Positions 42,421-50,798 of a DNA stretch of 64,000 bases are shown in pieces. Numbering within the stretch: the stretch's first letter is position 1; each line of letters begins with the position of its first letter. Origin of the DNA: a virus; the IMG/VR virus record IMGVR_UViG_3300047089_000043, positions 1 through 64,000 of that record; one strand, written 5' to 3'. The translations under genes were made by a program, and so were the position numbers. Below the pieces are notes generated by a model that made no database searches, was not told the DNA's origin, and worked only from the letters and a program-made list of their open reading frames with translations.

Positions 42421-43233
42421 ATGTATAGTCCCACTAAAGCAAGCCGCAGGGTAGGTAGCCGGGGCGCTCCATTGCCATCGCCGTACAAGATTTTCAGTGA
42501 CAGCAGCGTTAAGGTCACTTTCCGTCGAGGCGGCGTAAGCATGTTGGCAGGAGTCCCCGGTGCATTCAAAACTGCGCTAGCACTTAATGAGGTTGTGTCA
42601 TGGGCGGATCAAGGACTTTACACGCAGTACTTTTCCGTTGACTCCGACGAGTCTACGATTGTGGAAAGGCTTAATGGAATCGTCACCGGCAAGAGTATGC
42701 AAGAGGTTGAAGCATTCACTCGCCATGACCCCACCTACTTTGACAGTCAGCTAAATGACCGGCTGGGCGATAAGGTAATGTTCGAGTACCAGAATCAAAG
42801 CTGGGATTCGATGGTTCGTCACGTAGCATCATATGAGCAGAAGTACGGCGCATATCCCGATGTGGTCGTGATAGATAACCTGATCGACCTAGCGCCCGAC
42901 GTTTATGCATTCAGCGAAATGCAGGCAATCATTAAGAATGCGGATTCGCTAGCCAAAAGGATTGGCGCTCATGTCCACATTCTGCACCACGCAAGACTTG
43001 TTAGTCACGATTCCGCAATGGACGTGACTCCCGGTCTTCCCCCACCCGCACAGGAAATCCAAGGTCGCATGACCCAGTTTCCAACGCTGGTGATGACACT
43101 AGGCGCAGCCGGTATGAATTTGCGATTGGCTGTTGTAAAGAATCGGTTTGGGTGGCAGTACCCAGATGCGCGAGTATCGCACCCGTTCCTAGTTCACCCC
43201 AATATGCGAGTAGTAGAAGCTACCGAGAGGTAA
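42421..43233 (+). CDS. RecA/DnaB-like ATPase, probable helicase
   Basis: A 270-residue protein: Walker A LAGVPGAFKTALALNEVV (about 41-58), DSDES-type segment, Walker B DVVVIDNLIDL (about 146-156), and a sensor-like HILHHARL (about 179-186). This is the RecA-fold core of DnaB helicase C-terminal domains and RepA-like proteins. It lacks the DnaB N-terminal domain. Likely part of replication or recombination. Confidence 0.78.
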   Translation: MYSPTKASRRVGSRGAPLPSPYKIFSDSSVKVTFRRGGVSMLAGVPGAFKTALALNEVVSWADQGLYTQYFSVDSDESTIVERLNGIVTGKSMQEVEAFTRHDPTYFDSQLNDRLGDKVMFEYQNQSWDSMVRHVASYEQKYGAYPDVVVIDNLIDLAPDVYAFSEMQAIIKNADSLAKRIGAHVHILHHARLVSHDSAMDVTPGLPPPAQEIQGRMTQFPTLVMTLGAAGMNLRLAVVKNRFGWQYPDARVSHPFLVHPNMRVVEATER

Positions 43234-43239
43234 GACGAA

Positions 43240-43560
43240 ATGACCCAGCAGTATCATTTCATTCTGTTCACGCTGAGCGCGGTAACCATCCTGAACATTC
43301 TGGGCTGGTGCGTAACCGTTGTCGGTACGTGTTCCTTCTGGGCGGTGCCTAAGCACCCGCTAGGATGGCTGGTGGCTATCGGCTCCCAGACGTTCTACAT
43401 TCCTTACATCCTCATTAACCACGAATGGGGATTCCTGGCTCACGCATTCTGCTTTAGTGCCGCGTTCATTCACAACTTCGTGTATGACGAGAGGCATCCG
43501 CGAGTGCAGCGGCTTATTGCGGAGGGTAAGCGTAAGCCTGCCGGAAAGGTTCACGTTTGA
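43240..43560 (+). CDS. Membrane protein
   Basis: A 106-residue protein with about three membrane segments (FTLSAVTILNILGWCVTVVG, LGWLVAIGSQTFYIPYILI, FLAHAFCFSAAFIHNFVY) and a basic tail. Not recognised. Confidence 0.6.
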   Translation: MTQQYHFILFTLSAVTILNILGWCVTVVGTCSFWAVPKHPLGWLVAIGSQTFYIPYILINHEWGFLAHAFCFSAAFIHNFVYDERHPRVQRLIAEGKRKPAGKVHV

Positions 43561-43769
43561 TTCTACGAATTCGCCATTGGTTGCGTCTGCCCCTGCTAAC
43601 AAAGCGGGAGCGGCGCAACCTTAATGGCTTCTGGTTTAGCGCCGTGCATCGGGATTTTATCAGGGTGTTTAGAGGCGACGAAGCATCACTTAAACTGTCA
43701 ATAGACATCGCTTATTCGCTGGACGAATTTGCCGCAGCTATCAACTGGATTGAGGGAATGAAAGCATGA
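43557..43769 (+). CDS. Small basic protein
   Basis: A 70-residue protein from TTG 43557 overlapping the previous stop (TTGA); the only good start in this frame. Basic N-terminus (LRIRHWLRLPLLTKRERR), helical C-terminus. Not recognised. Confidence 0.45.
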   Translation: MILRIRHWLRLPLLTKRERRNLNGFWFSAVHRDFIRVFRGDEASLKLSIDIAYSLDEFAAAINWIEGMKA

Positions 43770-44062
43770 GCATGGAAAACGGATTTGAACTGGATTTCCC
43801 AGGAGAGCCCGACGCAGTATCGAATGATGAAATGCCTGCCCCTTTGGTTACGCTCGAAGCTACTCTCGAAAAGGCTAAGGTTCTGGATACCGTTAGGTAC
43901 TGGTATCTGGTCGAATCGGAAAATGGCAGGCAGTGGAAGCACTGGTACAAGGGTGAGAATGCGGCGGATGCGATGGCCGCATATACCGCAGCTATCCTTG
44001 ACGGCAACGAATATGTAATGCTCGAATCACTAAGGATGCCTAATGGGCCTAATCAAGGCTGA
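43766..44062 (+). CDS. Small unknown protein
   Basis: A 98-residue protein (LDTVRYWYLVESENGRQWKH) with an acidic start and a WYKGENAADAMAAYTAAIL segment. Overlaps both neighbours. Not recognised. Confidence 0.5.
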   Translation: MSMENGFELDFPGEPDAVSNDEMPAPLVTLEATLEKAKVLDTVRYWYLVESENGRQWKHWYKGENAADAMAAYTAAILDGNEYVMLESLRMPNGPNQG

Positions 44063-44333
44063 GCGGACTACGACTATCAATTACGATGACCTTGGCCAGA
44101 ACGCCGAGATCGTAACATACTCAAAAGTTCTTATTAATTCACTACGAAAAAACACGGCAGCAGAGCAGGTAGACATCCTGCCGGAAGGTGGGTTTATCTT
44201 CCGTTTGCCTAAGAAACTAGTAACGGTTCGGAAGCCACGAGCTAAGGGATCAGGGCGCACCTGGACACCGGAACAGCGTAAGGCTGCGGCCGACCGTATG
44301 ACAGCGGCGCGAGCTGCAAAGCAGGAAGGGTAA
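44043..44333 (+). CDS. Small basic protein
   Basis: A 96-residue protein with a basic C-terminal helix (RTWTPEQRKAAADRMTAARA), a pattern seen in small phage DNA-binding proteins. Overlaps the previous gene by 20 bases. Not assigned. Confidence 0.5.
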   Translation: MGLIKAERTTTINYDDLGQNAEIVTYSKVLINSLRKNTAAEQVDILPEGGFIFRLPKKLVTVRKPRAKGSGRTWTPEQRKAAADRMTAARAAKQEG

Positions 44334-44336
44334 GAT

Positions 44337-45161
44337 ATGGCTGAACCTGAGAGGGATCGTTGGGGGCGCTATAAGCTTCCCCACCCTGAGACAGGAGAAA
44401 GGCGCGGCTGGACCCGAACAACTAAGCTGGCTTCTACCCTAGATGACAGCTATGGGCTTAACGAGTGGGATAAGCGCATGGTTGTTTACGGTATTGGTAA
44501 GAGGCTAGATCTAGCCGACCTTGCAGCCGCGTCTGATCTTGATGACGTTAAGCAGCTTACTCAAATCGCAAAGCAGGCTAAGGCTGCGGCGCGAGCTGAT
44601 GAGCGAGCCAATCAGGGAACCGCGCTGCACAAGTACACTGAGCGAGTCGATCGCGGTTTGCCCAGTAGGGCACATGGGCGATGGGCTCCCGATATTGCGG
44701 TTTATACGGAAGCTCTTAAGCAGTGGGATATCACCACTGACCCGAATTACTGCGAGCGAATCACCCTAGTTCCCCAACTTGAGGTTGCCGGGACTATGGA
44801 CAAGATCGTGGGATATAGGGGCCTGCCTACTATTGCCGACCTTAAGACTGGCGGCAGTGTAGAAAAGGGCCTCAAGTATGGGGCGATGAAAATCGCTATC
44901 CAGCTTGCTATCTATTCTCGCGGTTGCGGCCTTTGGGATATGGATGCCGAAGCTTGGGAACCGATGCCCGAAGGGCTCAATCAGGATCTCGGCATTATCA
45001 TTCACCTCCCGGCTGGCGAAGCTACGGCCACACTTTACGAAGTGAACCTTAAGGTTGGATGGGCAGCGTCGGTGCTTGCATATCGTGTGAGTAATGCTCG
45101 CAAGTACAAGGGTTATCTAAAGCAGGTAGGTGAAAGTGTCACAATCCCTGACGAAGGATAG
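44337..45161 (+). CDS. RecB/Cas4-like PD-(D/E)XK nuclease
   Basis: A 274-residue protein. A conserved His in NQGTALHKYTERV (about 97), VAGTMDKI (Asp near 155) and IADLKTGG (Asp168-x-Lys170), then QLAIYSRG, form the RecB-family exonuclease core. It is upstream of an SSB-like gene, so recombination or DNA end processing is likely. AGGGTAAGAT precedes the ATG. Confidence 0.85.
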   Translation: MAEPERDRWGRYKLPHPETGERRGWTRTTKLASTLDDSYGLNEWDKRMVVYGIGKRLDLADLAAASDLDDVKQLTQIAKQAKAAARADERANQGTALHKYTERVDRGLPSRAHGRWAPDIAVYTEALKQWDITTDPNYCERITLVPQLEVAGTMDKIVGYRGLPTIADLKTGGSVEKGLKYGAMKIAIQLAIYSRGCGLWDMDAEAWEPMPEGLNQDLGIIIHLPAGEATATLYEVNLKVGWAASVLAYRVSNARKYKGYLKQVGESVTIPDEG

Positions 45162-45309
45162 CGCCGCTAAGAATGCGGCGCGAGTCCTATCGGAACTTGC
45201 CGATGCTCTTATCGAGAGCGATATAGCTGTTGCCGTGGTAGCGGAAGTTATAGTTGCCACGTCGCCGGTCGTAATTGAGTACGCAATGAGAGGCTATTTG
45301 AGTGAGTGA
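45136..45309 (+). CDS. Small helical protein
   Basis: A 57-residue protein from GTG 45136 with AGGTGAAAG directly before; helical and hydrophobic (LADALIESDIAVAVVAEVIV). Overlaps the nuclease end by 26 bases. Not recognised. Confidence 0.45.
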   Translation: MSQSLTKDSAAKNAARVLSELADALIESDIAVAVVAEVIVATSPVVIEYAMRGYLSE

Positions 45310-45607
45310 ACTAGTTGTAGATCTTGCCGATGAGGCTAGCGTTGAGCTAGCGTGGCAGATTCTTAAGCTGGTACGAACTGATCACACCGTGAACGCGGCT
45401 GATCGATCCAAGCCAGAGCTTCCACCGTGGGAGGCTGACACTACACAGGCCGTAGCGAGCGCTGAGAGCGCCGCTGAGCCTTCCGAGCCCGACCCTTGGG
45501 CAGTCAGTGCCCAGAGGCAGGAAACCCCGGCAGCGGCCACTACAGCGCCGTCTACTGCCACCAGCGCCAGCCAGGCGCAAGCCGACGAAGATGACCCCTG
45601 GTCGTAA
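45302..45607 (+). CDS. Unknown protein with acidic tip
   Basis: A 101-residue protein from GTG 45302: a short helical head (ELVVDLADEASVELAWQILK) and a long disordered Ala/Ser/Thr/Pro tail ending DEDDPWS. The acidic aromatic tip is like those SSB proteins use to recruit partners. Next gene is SSB-like. Function unknown. Confidence 0.5.
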   Translation: MSELVVDLADEASVELAWQILKLVRTDHTVNAADRSKPELPPWEADTTQAVASAESAAEPSEPDPWAVSAQRQETPAAATTAPSTATSASQAQADEDDPWS

Positions 45608-45623
45608 GGAAAGAGGAAACTAA

Positions 45624-46085
45624 GTGAGTAACGAAAACGATCCGTTTTACGTGCCGGATAAGGCCAAGACGATTTCTTGGAAGAATGCGCCCGTAGGTGC
45701 CAAGATCGAAATGATTCTTGACGCTACGGCGTCTCTTGTGCAGGCGCGTGTGTACGGAAAGTCAGATCTTGACTGGTGGGACGATGAAAAGACCCAGCCG
45801 AAGATGAACGTTGTTCTTACTGGGACGGTAAAGGGCGTGCGGCGTTCGCTGTGGGCGCAGAAGCCTTCTAATCTGTTCTTTGTTCTGGGTGATGCGCAGG
45901 ACAAGTCTAAGGGTAAGTTTGAAGCTGGTGGCGTTCTGGTTGTTGAGTACACCGGATCTAAGCCTAGCGATAACCCCCAGTTTAATGACACCAGGCTATT
46001 CAAGGCTACCTATACGCCGCCTACTGCGAGTGCGGATGACTCCGATCCGTGGGGTGCTGACGGTAGCGACGAACCTCCGTTCTGA
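45624..46085 (+). CDS. Single-stranded DNA-binding protein-like
   Basis: A 153-residue protein with OB-like strands (VGAKIEMILDATASLVQARV, MNVVLTGTVKGVRRSLW, GGVLVVEYTG) and an acidic tail ending DEPPF, close to the SSB C-terminal tip DIPF. GTG start with AGAGGAAAC before it. It lies between recombination-type genes. Not a classical bacterial SSB. Confidence 0.6.
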   Translation: MSNENDPFYVPDKAKTISWKNAPVGAKIEMILDATASLVQARVYGKSDLDWWDDEKTQPKMNVVLTGTVKGVRRSLWAQKPSNLFFVLGDAQDKSKGKFEAGGVLVVEYTGSKPSDNPQFNDTRLFKATYTPPTASADDSDPWGADGSDEPPF

Positions 46086-46093
46086 GCTAGCTA

Positions 46094-46474
46094 ATGCCTC
46101 GGCGCACAAGAGCGCAAATCGAGGCTGCGAATAAGCGAAAGCTATCTGCACGAAAGTCCCGTCTTCTAAAGGTTCATCATATGACCCTCGAACAATATGA
46201 AGGTCTTAAGGCGTTCCAAGGCGGGAAATGCTATATGTGTCAGTGGGCTACGGGAAGGACTAAATCCCTTTCCGTAGACCACGACCATAAGCGTGCAAGG
46301 GAAATGTGTGAGCACGACCCGGATACAGAAAGCTGCATTAACTGCTGGCGCGGTTTGCTATGTGGTCCATGCAATAAACTATTCGGACACGCAAGAGACG
46401 CCATCGCTTTCTTTAGGCGCGGTATCGATTATCTAACCAACCCGCCAGCAAGGCGGCTCTTTCATGGAGAGTAA
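46094..46474 (+). CDS. Endonuclease VII-like nuclease
   Basis: A 126-residue protein with GGKCYMCQW, SLSVDHDHKRAREMC and WRGLLCGPCNKLFGHARD: the zinc/HNH core of the T4 endonuclease VII family, which resolves branched DNA before packaging. An insertion with CEHDPDTESCINC adds two cysteines. Basic N-terminus. Confidence 0.85.
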   Translation: MPRRTRAQIEAANKRKLSARKSRLLKVHHMTLEQYEGLKAFQGGKCYMCQWATGRTKSLSVDHDHKRAREMCEHDPDTESCINCWRGLLCGPCNKLFGHARDAIAFFRRGIDYLTNPPARRLFHGE

Positions 46475-46477
46475 CTG

Positions 46478-46699
46478 ATGGGATTTGTGGAAGCGCTACT
46501 ACTGGCGTTCATCATTCTTAAGCTTACGGGTGCAATTACGTGGGCTTGGTGGCTTGTTATATCACCGATCTATCTCGACGTAATTGTTTATCTGGTAGTA
46601 TTCACGGTAGGCATCAAGTTCTGGCGGAAGCACAAGCAGAACCGTGCCGAAATTGACGAATACTGGGCAGATGTTAACGAAAGGTTCCCGCGATTTTAA
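46478..46699 (+). CDS. Membrane protein
   Basis: A 73-residue protein with two membrane helices (VEALLLAFIILKLTGAITW, IYLDVIVYLVVFTVGIKF) and a charged tail. Not recognised. Confidence 0.55.
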   Translation: MGFVEALLLAFIILKLTGAITWAWWLVISPIYLDVIVYLVVFTVGIKFWRKHKQNRAEIDEYWADVNERFPRF

Positions 46700-46948
46700 G
46701 TGAAAGCTTGCCTGATGGGTGGCCCGGCTGATGGCCGGGTCATTCAGCACCCCAAATTGTACCTACTTCTGATACCTATCCCCCGTCCCATGGATTCCGT
46801 TTCAATGGCGGATTGCCTTAACGAATCGCTGAATGACAGGCTGCCGGTAATCCCTGTCGCCACGTATCAGTTTACGGGGCAGGCTACGGTGAACATGAAC
46901 GGGGAAGTTCGCTATATGCTTTACCGATTTATCGGGATGGAGTCCTGA
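46700..46948 (+). CDS. Small unknown protein
   Basis: An 82-residue protein from GTG 46700 with MGGPADGRVI near the start, a pattern seen in small phage and bacterial proteins of unknown function, and a final strand VRYMLYRFIG. Not assigned. Confidence 0.55.
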   Translation: MKACLMGGPADGRVIQHPKLYLLLIPIPRPMDSVSMADCLNESLNDRLPVIPVATYQFTGQATVNMNGEVRYMLYRFIGMES

Positions 46949-47379
46949 TGTATCCTGATATGACCGATGAAGAATTCACCCGGCGCATTCTGCATATTGT
47001 CCGCGTCGGGACTAGTCAGGTGATTCCCTCTTATGTGGCACGTACAGCTAGTTTCACAACGCAAGAACACATGGGAAGCAACATGCTTCTAGGTCTTACC
47101 GCCAACGTATTGCGCGATCACATTGTGCATGAAGTACAAACGGTAACTCTCGAAGTTCCCGCTACGTGGTGGCAGCATTTCAAGGCCGAGCATAGCAACG
47201 GATTCATAATTCGCAGATTCACTAAACGATTTCCAATCCGCTGGGAAACATGGACCAGAGACGTTACGTTCGACCGCTACTACGATTACCCGGATGCATC
47301 AATTCAATTGCCAGAAGATCAGTTCGGAAGGTTCGTTGTTTACGAGAATTCCACTCAGACAGATTGGAAATTGCCTTGA
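46948..47379 (+). CDS. Unknown protein
   Basis: A 143-residue protein with VTLEVPATWWQHFKAEH and FTKRFPIRW, a motif (WWQHFK.E) common in uncharacterised actinophage proteins. Start overlaps the previous stop. Function unknown. Confidence 0.55.
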   Translation: MYPDMTDEEFTRRILHIVRVGTSQVIPSYVARTASFTTQEHMGSNMLLGLTANVLRDHIVHEVQTVTLEVPATWWQHFKAEHSNGFIIRRFTKRFPIRWETWTRDVTFDRYYDYPDASIQLPEDQFGRFVVYENSTQTDWKLP

Positions 47380-47690
47380 ATAAGCTACAGCTTAATACGA
47401 ACCTTGCACGCGACCTAGCGTGGGAAATGGTCGGTTGCAAGTTTGTTGAGGGCAGCGATCATTACGAGGTGGTTGTAAACGAGCAGACCGATTCTAGTAG
47501 ATGGTCGGCTATCTGCGTCCTGGTCGTTAGGATCAATGACAGGTTCTTTGAGACTACTTACGAAAAGGGCTTGACGGAATATCAGGATCACGGTCCATTC
47601 GAGGATGACGGTGATACGGTTGAATTCTATCGCGTGATGCCCCGACCCAAAACAGGTATTGAATACGTTCCCTATACGGAGAGTTCATAA
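47376..47690 (+). CDS. Unknown protein
   Basis: A 104-residue protein from TTG 47376 (overlap TTGA); the frame is open upstream but no better start is seen. Mixed alpha/beta, acidic. Not recognised. Confidence 0.45.
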   Translation: MNKLQLNTNLARDLAWEMVGCKFVEGSDHYEVVVNEQTDSSRWSAICVLVVRINDRFFETTYEKGLTEYQDHGPFEDDGDTVEFYRVMPRPKTGIEYVPYTESS

Positions 47691-48115
47691 TGATTATTCC
47701 TTTCGACAGTCTTAGGCTTTACATCGTCAAGAAGTGGACCGCTGATGGCAATAGCGGAGCATGGCTGCCCGAGCATGAGCCTAACCCGCTGGCCAATCTG
47801 GAAGATACCGAGAATCTAAACTTTGCGGACATTGTGACATCTGCGCCTAGGTTCGAGGTTCCCGGCTTTCAGGGTAAGCATCTGATTATGTTTGATGTGG
47901 ATATTCCGATGCAGGTTATCGAGTCTTCCACACCTGGGCATTACCACGTTTACTTCCCGGCATCTTACGTTCCAAAGGAAAAGCTCTTTAATCTGCTGGA
48001 CGCTATGGCTGAATGCGGCATTGTCGAGCGCGGCTACGCGGAGGCTTCTAGGGCGCGAGGATTTGCAGCGCTTAGGCTGCCGTGGGTACACAAGAATAGA
48101 GGTCGGCGTCACTAA
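47690..48115 (+). CDS. Unknown conserved-looking phage protein
   Basis: A 141-residue protein with LIMFDVDIPMQVIESSTPGH and HYHVYF, then YAEASRARGFAALRLPWVHK. The D-x-D and G-H-Y-H elements recall the first two motifs of archaeo-eukaryotic primases, but their spacing is too short, so I do not call it a primase. Start and stop overlap both neighbours. Confidence 0.5.
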   Translation: MIIPFDSLRLYIVKKWTADGNSGAWLPEHEPNPLANLEDTENLNFADIVTSAPRFEVPGFQGKHLIMFDVDIPMQVIESSTPGHYHVYFPASYVPKEKLFNLLDAMAECGIVERGYAEASRARGFAALRLPWVHKNRGRRH

Positions 48116-48639
48116 TGGTGCATCAAGTAATTGCACTTTCCGATGTTGTCGGATACAGCTCGCCTATGCGTACCAGTGACGACAGGCGGCTGATCCGTAA
48201 CGCCATCTGGGAAATTACCACGATGGCATTCGGCTCCGATCACGACACATGGTATGAAGGTCGTGGCGATGGTATTCTTACCGTGCTGCCATCGACCGTT
48301 ACGCCTGCCTGGGTTTACCAGGAATTTGAATCTACAGTTGTGTCGCGGCTACAGGCGTACAACAATGCTGTACGTCCCGGCCGTAGAGTTAGTCTACGAG
48401 TCGCAATTGATTACGGTATCGTTGACCAGGATTCAATGGGTCCTAACGGCGACTGCATGATCCGAGCTGGACGGCTGATCGAATCCAAGGTATTCAGGAA
48501 TGCGGTATGTGCGACTAGGGCGACGGTTGGAATTGTAACCCCGCATGAACTTGTGCGGCAATTCAGCCTCGACGGTTACGACAATGTACGGACCCAGGTT
48601 AAGGGAATGTCGCTTTACGCAAGTATGAGGATGACATGA
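48115..48639 (+). CDS. Class III nucleotide-cyclase-like protein
   Basis: A 174-residue single-domain protein. ALSDVVGYSS (Asp10), YEGRGDGILTVLPS (Asp52) and VSLRVAIDYG (92-101) are the metal-binding and core strands of class III adenylate/guanylate cyclases; GDCMIRAGRLIES (112-124) aligns with the VNxAARL segment, keeping the Arg (120) but with Ile where the transition-state Asn is usual. So activity is uncertain. It resembles stand-alone cyclase-like domains of actinobacterial signalling proteins. No effector gene is adjacent. A signal mimic or sponge is possible. Confidence 0.68.
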   Translation: MVHQVIALSDVVGYSSPMRTSDDRRLIRNAIWEITTMAFGSDHDTWYEGRGDGILTVLPSTVTPAWVYQEFESTVVSRLQAYNNAVRPGRRVSLRVAIDYGIVDQDSMGPNGDCMIRAGRLIESKVFRNAVCATRATVGIVTPHELVRQFSLDGYDNVRTQVKGMSLYASMRMT

Positions 48640-48998
48640 AAGAGATTAAGGACTGGCGAGGTACGCCAATTGAAGTAGGCGACGTAATCCTGTATGCAGT
48701 GAAGCATTCGACTTCGGTAGAAGTGAATGAGGCTATTGTCAGTGAGGTTGGTTACAAGGCCCCGGCGTGGCTGGCAGAATTTGGAAATGTTACAGATAAG
48801 GACAAGAAGCCTTACGTAATTGCTGACTGGATTCTCTCGTCTTACTGCTTTAGGCCCGATTGGAAGGGCGAGATATACAATACTCGCCACATCAAGCGGG
48901 TAACTCTTTCCAACTTCGCGGGGATTACCGTTGTGTCAAAGCATCAGGCACCGGCATTCAGTACTAATCAGCCTGCTGTTAAATGGTCTAATACGTAA
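48636..48998 (+). CDS. Unknown protein
   Basis: A 120-residue protein with an N-terminal SH3-like strand set (DWRGTPIEVGDVILYAVKHS) common in small phage proteins. Start and stop overlap neighbours. Not assigned. Confidence 0.5.
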   Translation: MKEIKDWRGTPIEVGDVILYAVKHSTSVEVNEAIVSEVGYKAPAWLAEFGNVTDKDKKPYVIADWILSSYCFRPDWKGEIYNTRHIKRVTLSNFAGITVVSKHQAPAFSTNQPAVKWSNT

Positions 48999-49243
48999 TG
49001 CCCGCTTACGAATTTCTTTGCCACCATTGCGGATATAGGCATACCGTTACTCTGACCTTTAAGCAGAAGGACAATTACTGCCCTTACTGTGAAGAATGCG
49101 GAACTAAAATGACCCAGGTGTTTAGTCCTGCTGGTGTAGTATTCAAGGGTTCCGGGTTTTATCGCAATGACAGCAGGCCCGCACCACCGAAACCTAAACC
49201 GGAAAAGAAAGAAAAGAAAAAGGAAACGACCAATGACCTTTGA
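48998..49243 (+). CDS. FmdB-like zinc ribbon protein
   Basis: An 81-residue protein: YEFLCHHCGYRHTVT, CPYCEECGTKM, and VFSPAGVVFKGSGFYRND, matching the FmdB-type zinc ribbon with its conserved FKGSGFYxND end. The tail is Lys/Pro/Glu-rich. FmdB proteins are putative regulators; role here unknown. Confidence 0.8.
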   Translation: MPAYEFLCHHCGYRHTVTLTFKQKDNYCPYCEECGTKMTQVFSPAGVVFKGSGFYRNDSRPAPPKPKPEKKEKKKETTNDL

Positions 49244-49823
49244 TCTGGCAGAGCTTAAAGCTATGTTCGATGAGATCCGCAAGAACAACGTCAAGCTTGG
49301 ATGGCAGCCGCACGAGCTGGAATTGGGTGAGGTACTGGCCTTGCTACATACCGAGGTAGCGGAAATGACTGACGCTTACAGGCGTTGGGGCTTTGATGAT
49401 GGCACGGAGTATTCTACGCTGTGTGATTGTGGCCTCGATATCGTTGTCATTAATCCTAAGCCCGAGGGTGTTGGATCAGAAATGGCTGACGTTCTTATCA
49501 GGCTGGTAGACAACATGGATATGTTGCCTGTTGGATTCGAGTACCTTAATTCTGGTGCCGGGCGTTTCGGTTTCTCGGATCGGTTCGGCACTGCGTGTAA
49601 TACGTTGCATACGCTGATTGCTAAACTGTCGATGGCGATGGATTCTTACGAGTCGTGTCCGCTACCGGAAGAATTGCCTTTTATCGGCAGGTGCCTTCGG
49701 GACGTTTACCAGTACCTTGTTCAGATGGCGGATCATTATGGAGTTAACCTGTACTATGAGTATGAAAGAAAACTAGTCTACAACCGGACTAGGGCATACC
49801 GCCACGGCGGAAAGCTTATGTAA
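49233..49823 (+). CDS. MazG-like nucleotide pyrophosphohydrolase
   Basis: A 196-residue protein with LALLHTEVAEMTDAYRRWG and SEMADVLIRLVDNM, the ExxE...ExxD sites of all-alpha NTP pyrophosphatases. Longer than the copy at 35438 and with an added helical half. Starts 11 bases before the end of the FmdB gene; AAAGGAAAC precedes ATG 49233. Confidence 0.72.
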   Translation: MTFDLAELKAMFDEIRKNNVKLGWQPHELELGEVLALLHTEVAEMTDAYRRWGFDDGTEYSTLCDCGLDIVVINPKPEGVGSEMADVLIRLVDNMDMLPVGFEYLNSGAGRFGFSDRFGTACNTLHTLIAKLSMAMDSYESCPLPEELPFIGRCLRDVYQYLVQMADHYGVNLYYEYERKLVYNRTRAYRHGGKLM

Positions 49824-49837
49824 GGGAGGCGTTTTCG

Positions 49838-50233
49838 TTGGGCGAATTGGACGACCTAATATCAAAGGACGATGAACCTGACGACTCTAACGAATTGACA
49901 ATTGCCGCAGTGCTGAGACATTACGGCGCTTCTCGAATTCCGCAGGGCGCTGGGTGGAAATCCATGAAATGCCCATTCACCCAATTTCACACTGATTCCC
50001 GCGCTAGTGCGTCCGTTAACAATGGCACCAATCATTTCCGGTGTCACGCTTGCGGAACTGCTGGCGATCCTATCGACATTATCCGAAAGCTGGAACATAT
50101 GAATTACAGGGAGGCATGTGAACAGGCGGCAAGAGTATTTGGTACGAGCCACACATCGGTATCACGCGGAATTCCTAGACATTTCAAACGACCGGCAGCG
50201 AGCGGTGATAGCTGGAAAGAAATACTTGGCTGA
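49838..50233 (+). CDS. DnaG-like primase, zinc-finger part
   Basis: A 131-residue protein from TTG 49838 with AGGGAGG before it. MKCPFTQFHTDSRASASV, FRCHACGTAGDPIDIIRKLE is the CHC2 zinc finger that reads template DNA in bacterial-type primases. The catalytic TOPRIM part is in a separate frame starting at 50118. The last 40 residues overlap that gene. Confidence 0.82.
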   Translation: MGELDDLISKDDEPDDSNELTIAAVLRHYGASRIPQGAGWKSMKCPFTQFHTDSRASASVNNGTNHFRCHACGTAGDPIDIIRKLEHMNYREACEQAARVFGTSHTSVSRGIPRHFKRPAASGDSWKEILG

Positions 50234-50798
50234 TCACGGGTTGTTCGACCCGAAGCATCCGAGTGCCGCAATTGCCCGGAAATATATGCTGGGCATTGTG
50301 CTTAATCCTTTGCCCGGCGACGAACGATTTCGCGGATGGCTGGCTATTCCGTATCTAACAAGGCGCGGTGGCACTAAGGCTATTCGATTCCGAAACCTTA
50401 CCGGGAACGACGATGCTAAGGTCGGGCAGCATAAGGGCCAGCCTATCCGCATCTACAATTCGGAAGCGCTATTCGGTCCGCACCAAGAGATCGGCATTGC
50501 GGAAGGGGAAGTTGACGCTATCGCTGCTACGGAGTTTCTGGGAATGCCTAGCGTTGGAATACCCGGATCTTCTACCTGGATTGCGCAGAGCCGAATATGG
50601 GCTCCCTTGTTTAAGGACTTCGAGCGCGTTCATGTTCTGCAAGATGGCGATAAGGCCGGTAAGGAAATGGCCGCAGCCGTGATCGAGACACTGAATTTCA
50701 AGGCCCGTGTAATCAAGATGCCTAGCAATGAAGACGTATGCTCAATGTTGATACAGGGAAGGGCTAGCGAAATTACCAAACAATTTAAGGATGATTGA
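50118..50798 (+). CDS. DnaG-like primase, TOPRIM part
   Basis: A 226-residue protein from GTG 50118, just after GGGAGG. GWLAIPYLTRRGGTKAIRF (primase core), IGIAEGEVDAIAATEF (TOPRIM Glu) and VHVLQDGDKAGKEMA (TOPRIM DxD) are present. It overlaps the zinc-finger gene by 116 bases in the +1 frame. Two proteins acting together, or a frameshift fusion, would rebuild a primase. Confidence 0.82.
   Translation: MNRRQEYLVRATHRYHAEFLDISNDRQRAVIAGKKYLADHGLFDPKHPSAAIARKYMLGIVLNPLPGDERFRGWLAIPYLTRRGGTKAIRFRNLTGNDDAKVGQHKGQPIRIYNSEALFGPHQEIGIAEGEVDAIAATEFLGMPSVGIPGSSTWIAQSRIWAPLFKDFERVHVLQDGDKAGKEMAAAVIETLNFKARVIKMPSNEDVCSMLIQGRASEITKQFKDD

Noticed and set aside
47690-48115. Reading this protein as an archaeo-eukaryotic-type primase
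   Set aside because: DxD and H motifs are only about 15 residues apart and the third motif is missing; a DnaG-like primase is present nearby.
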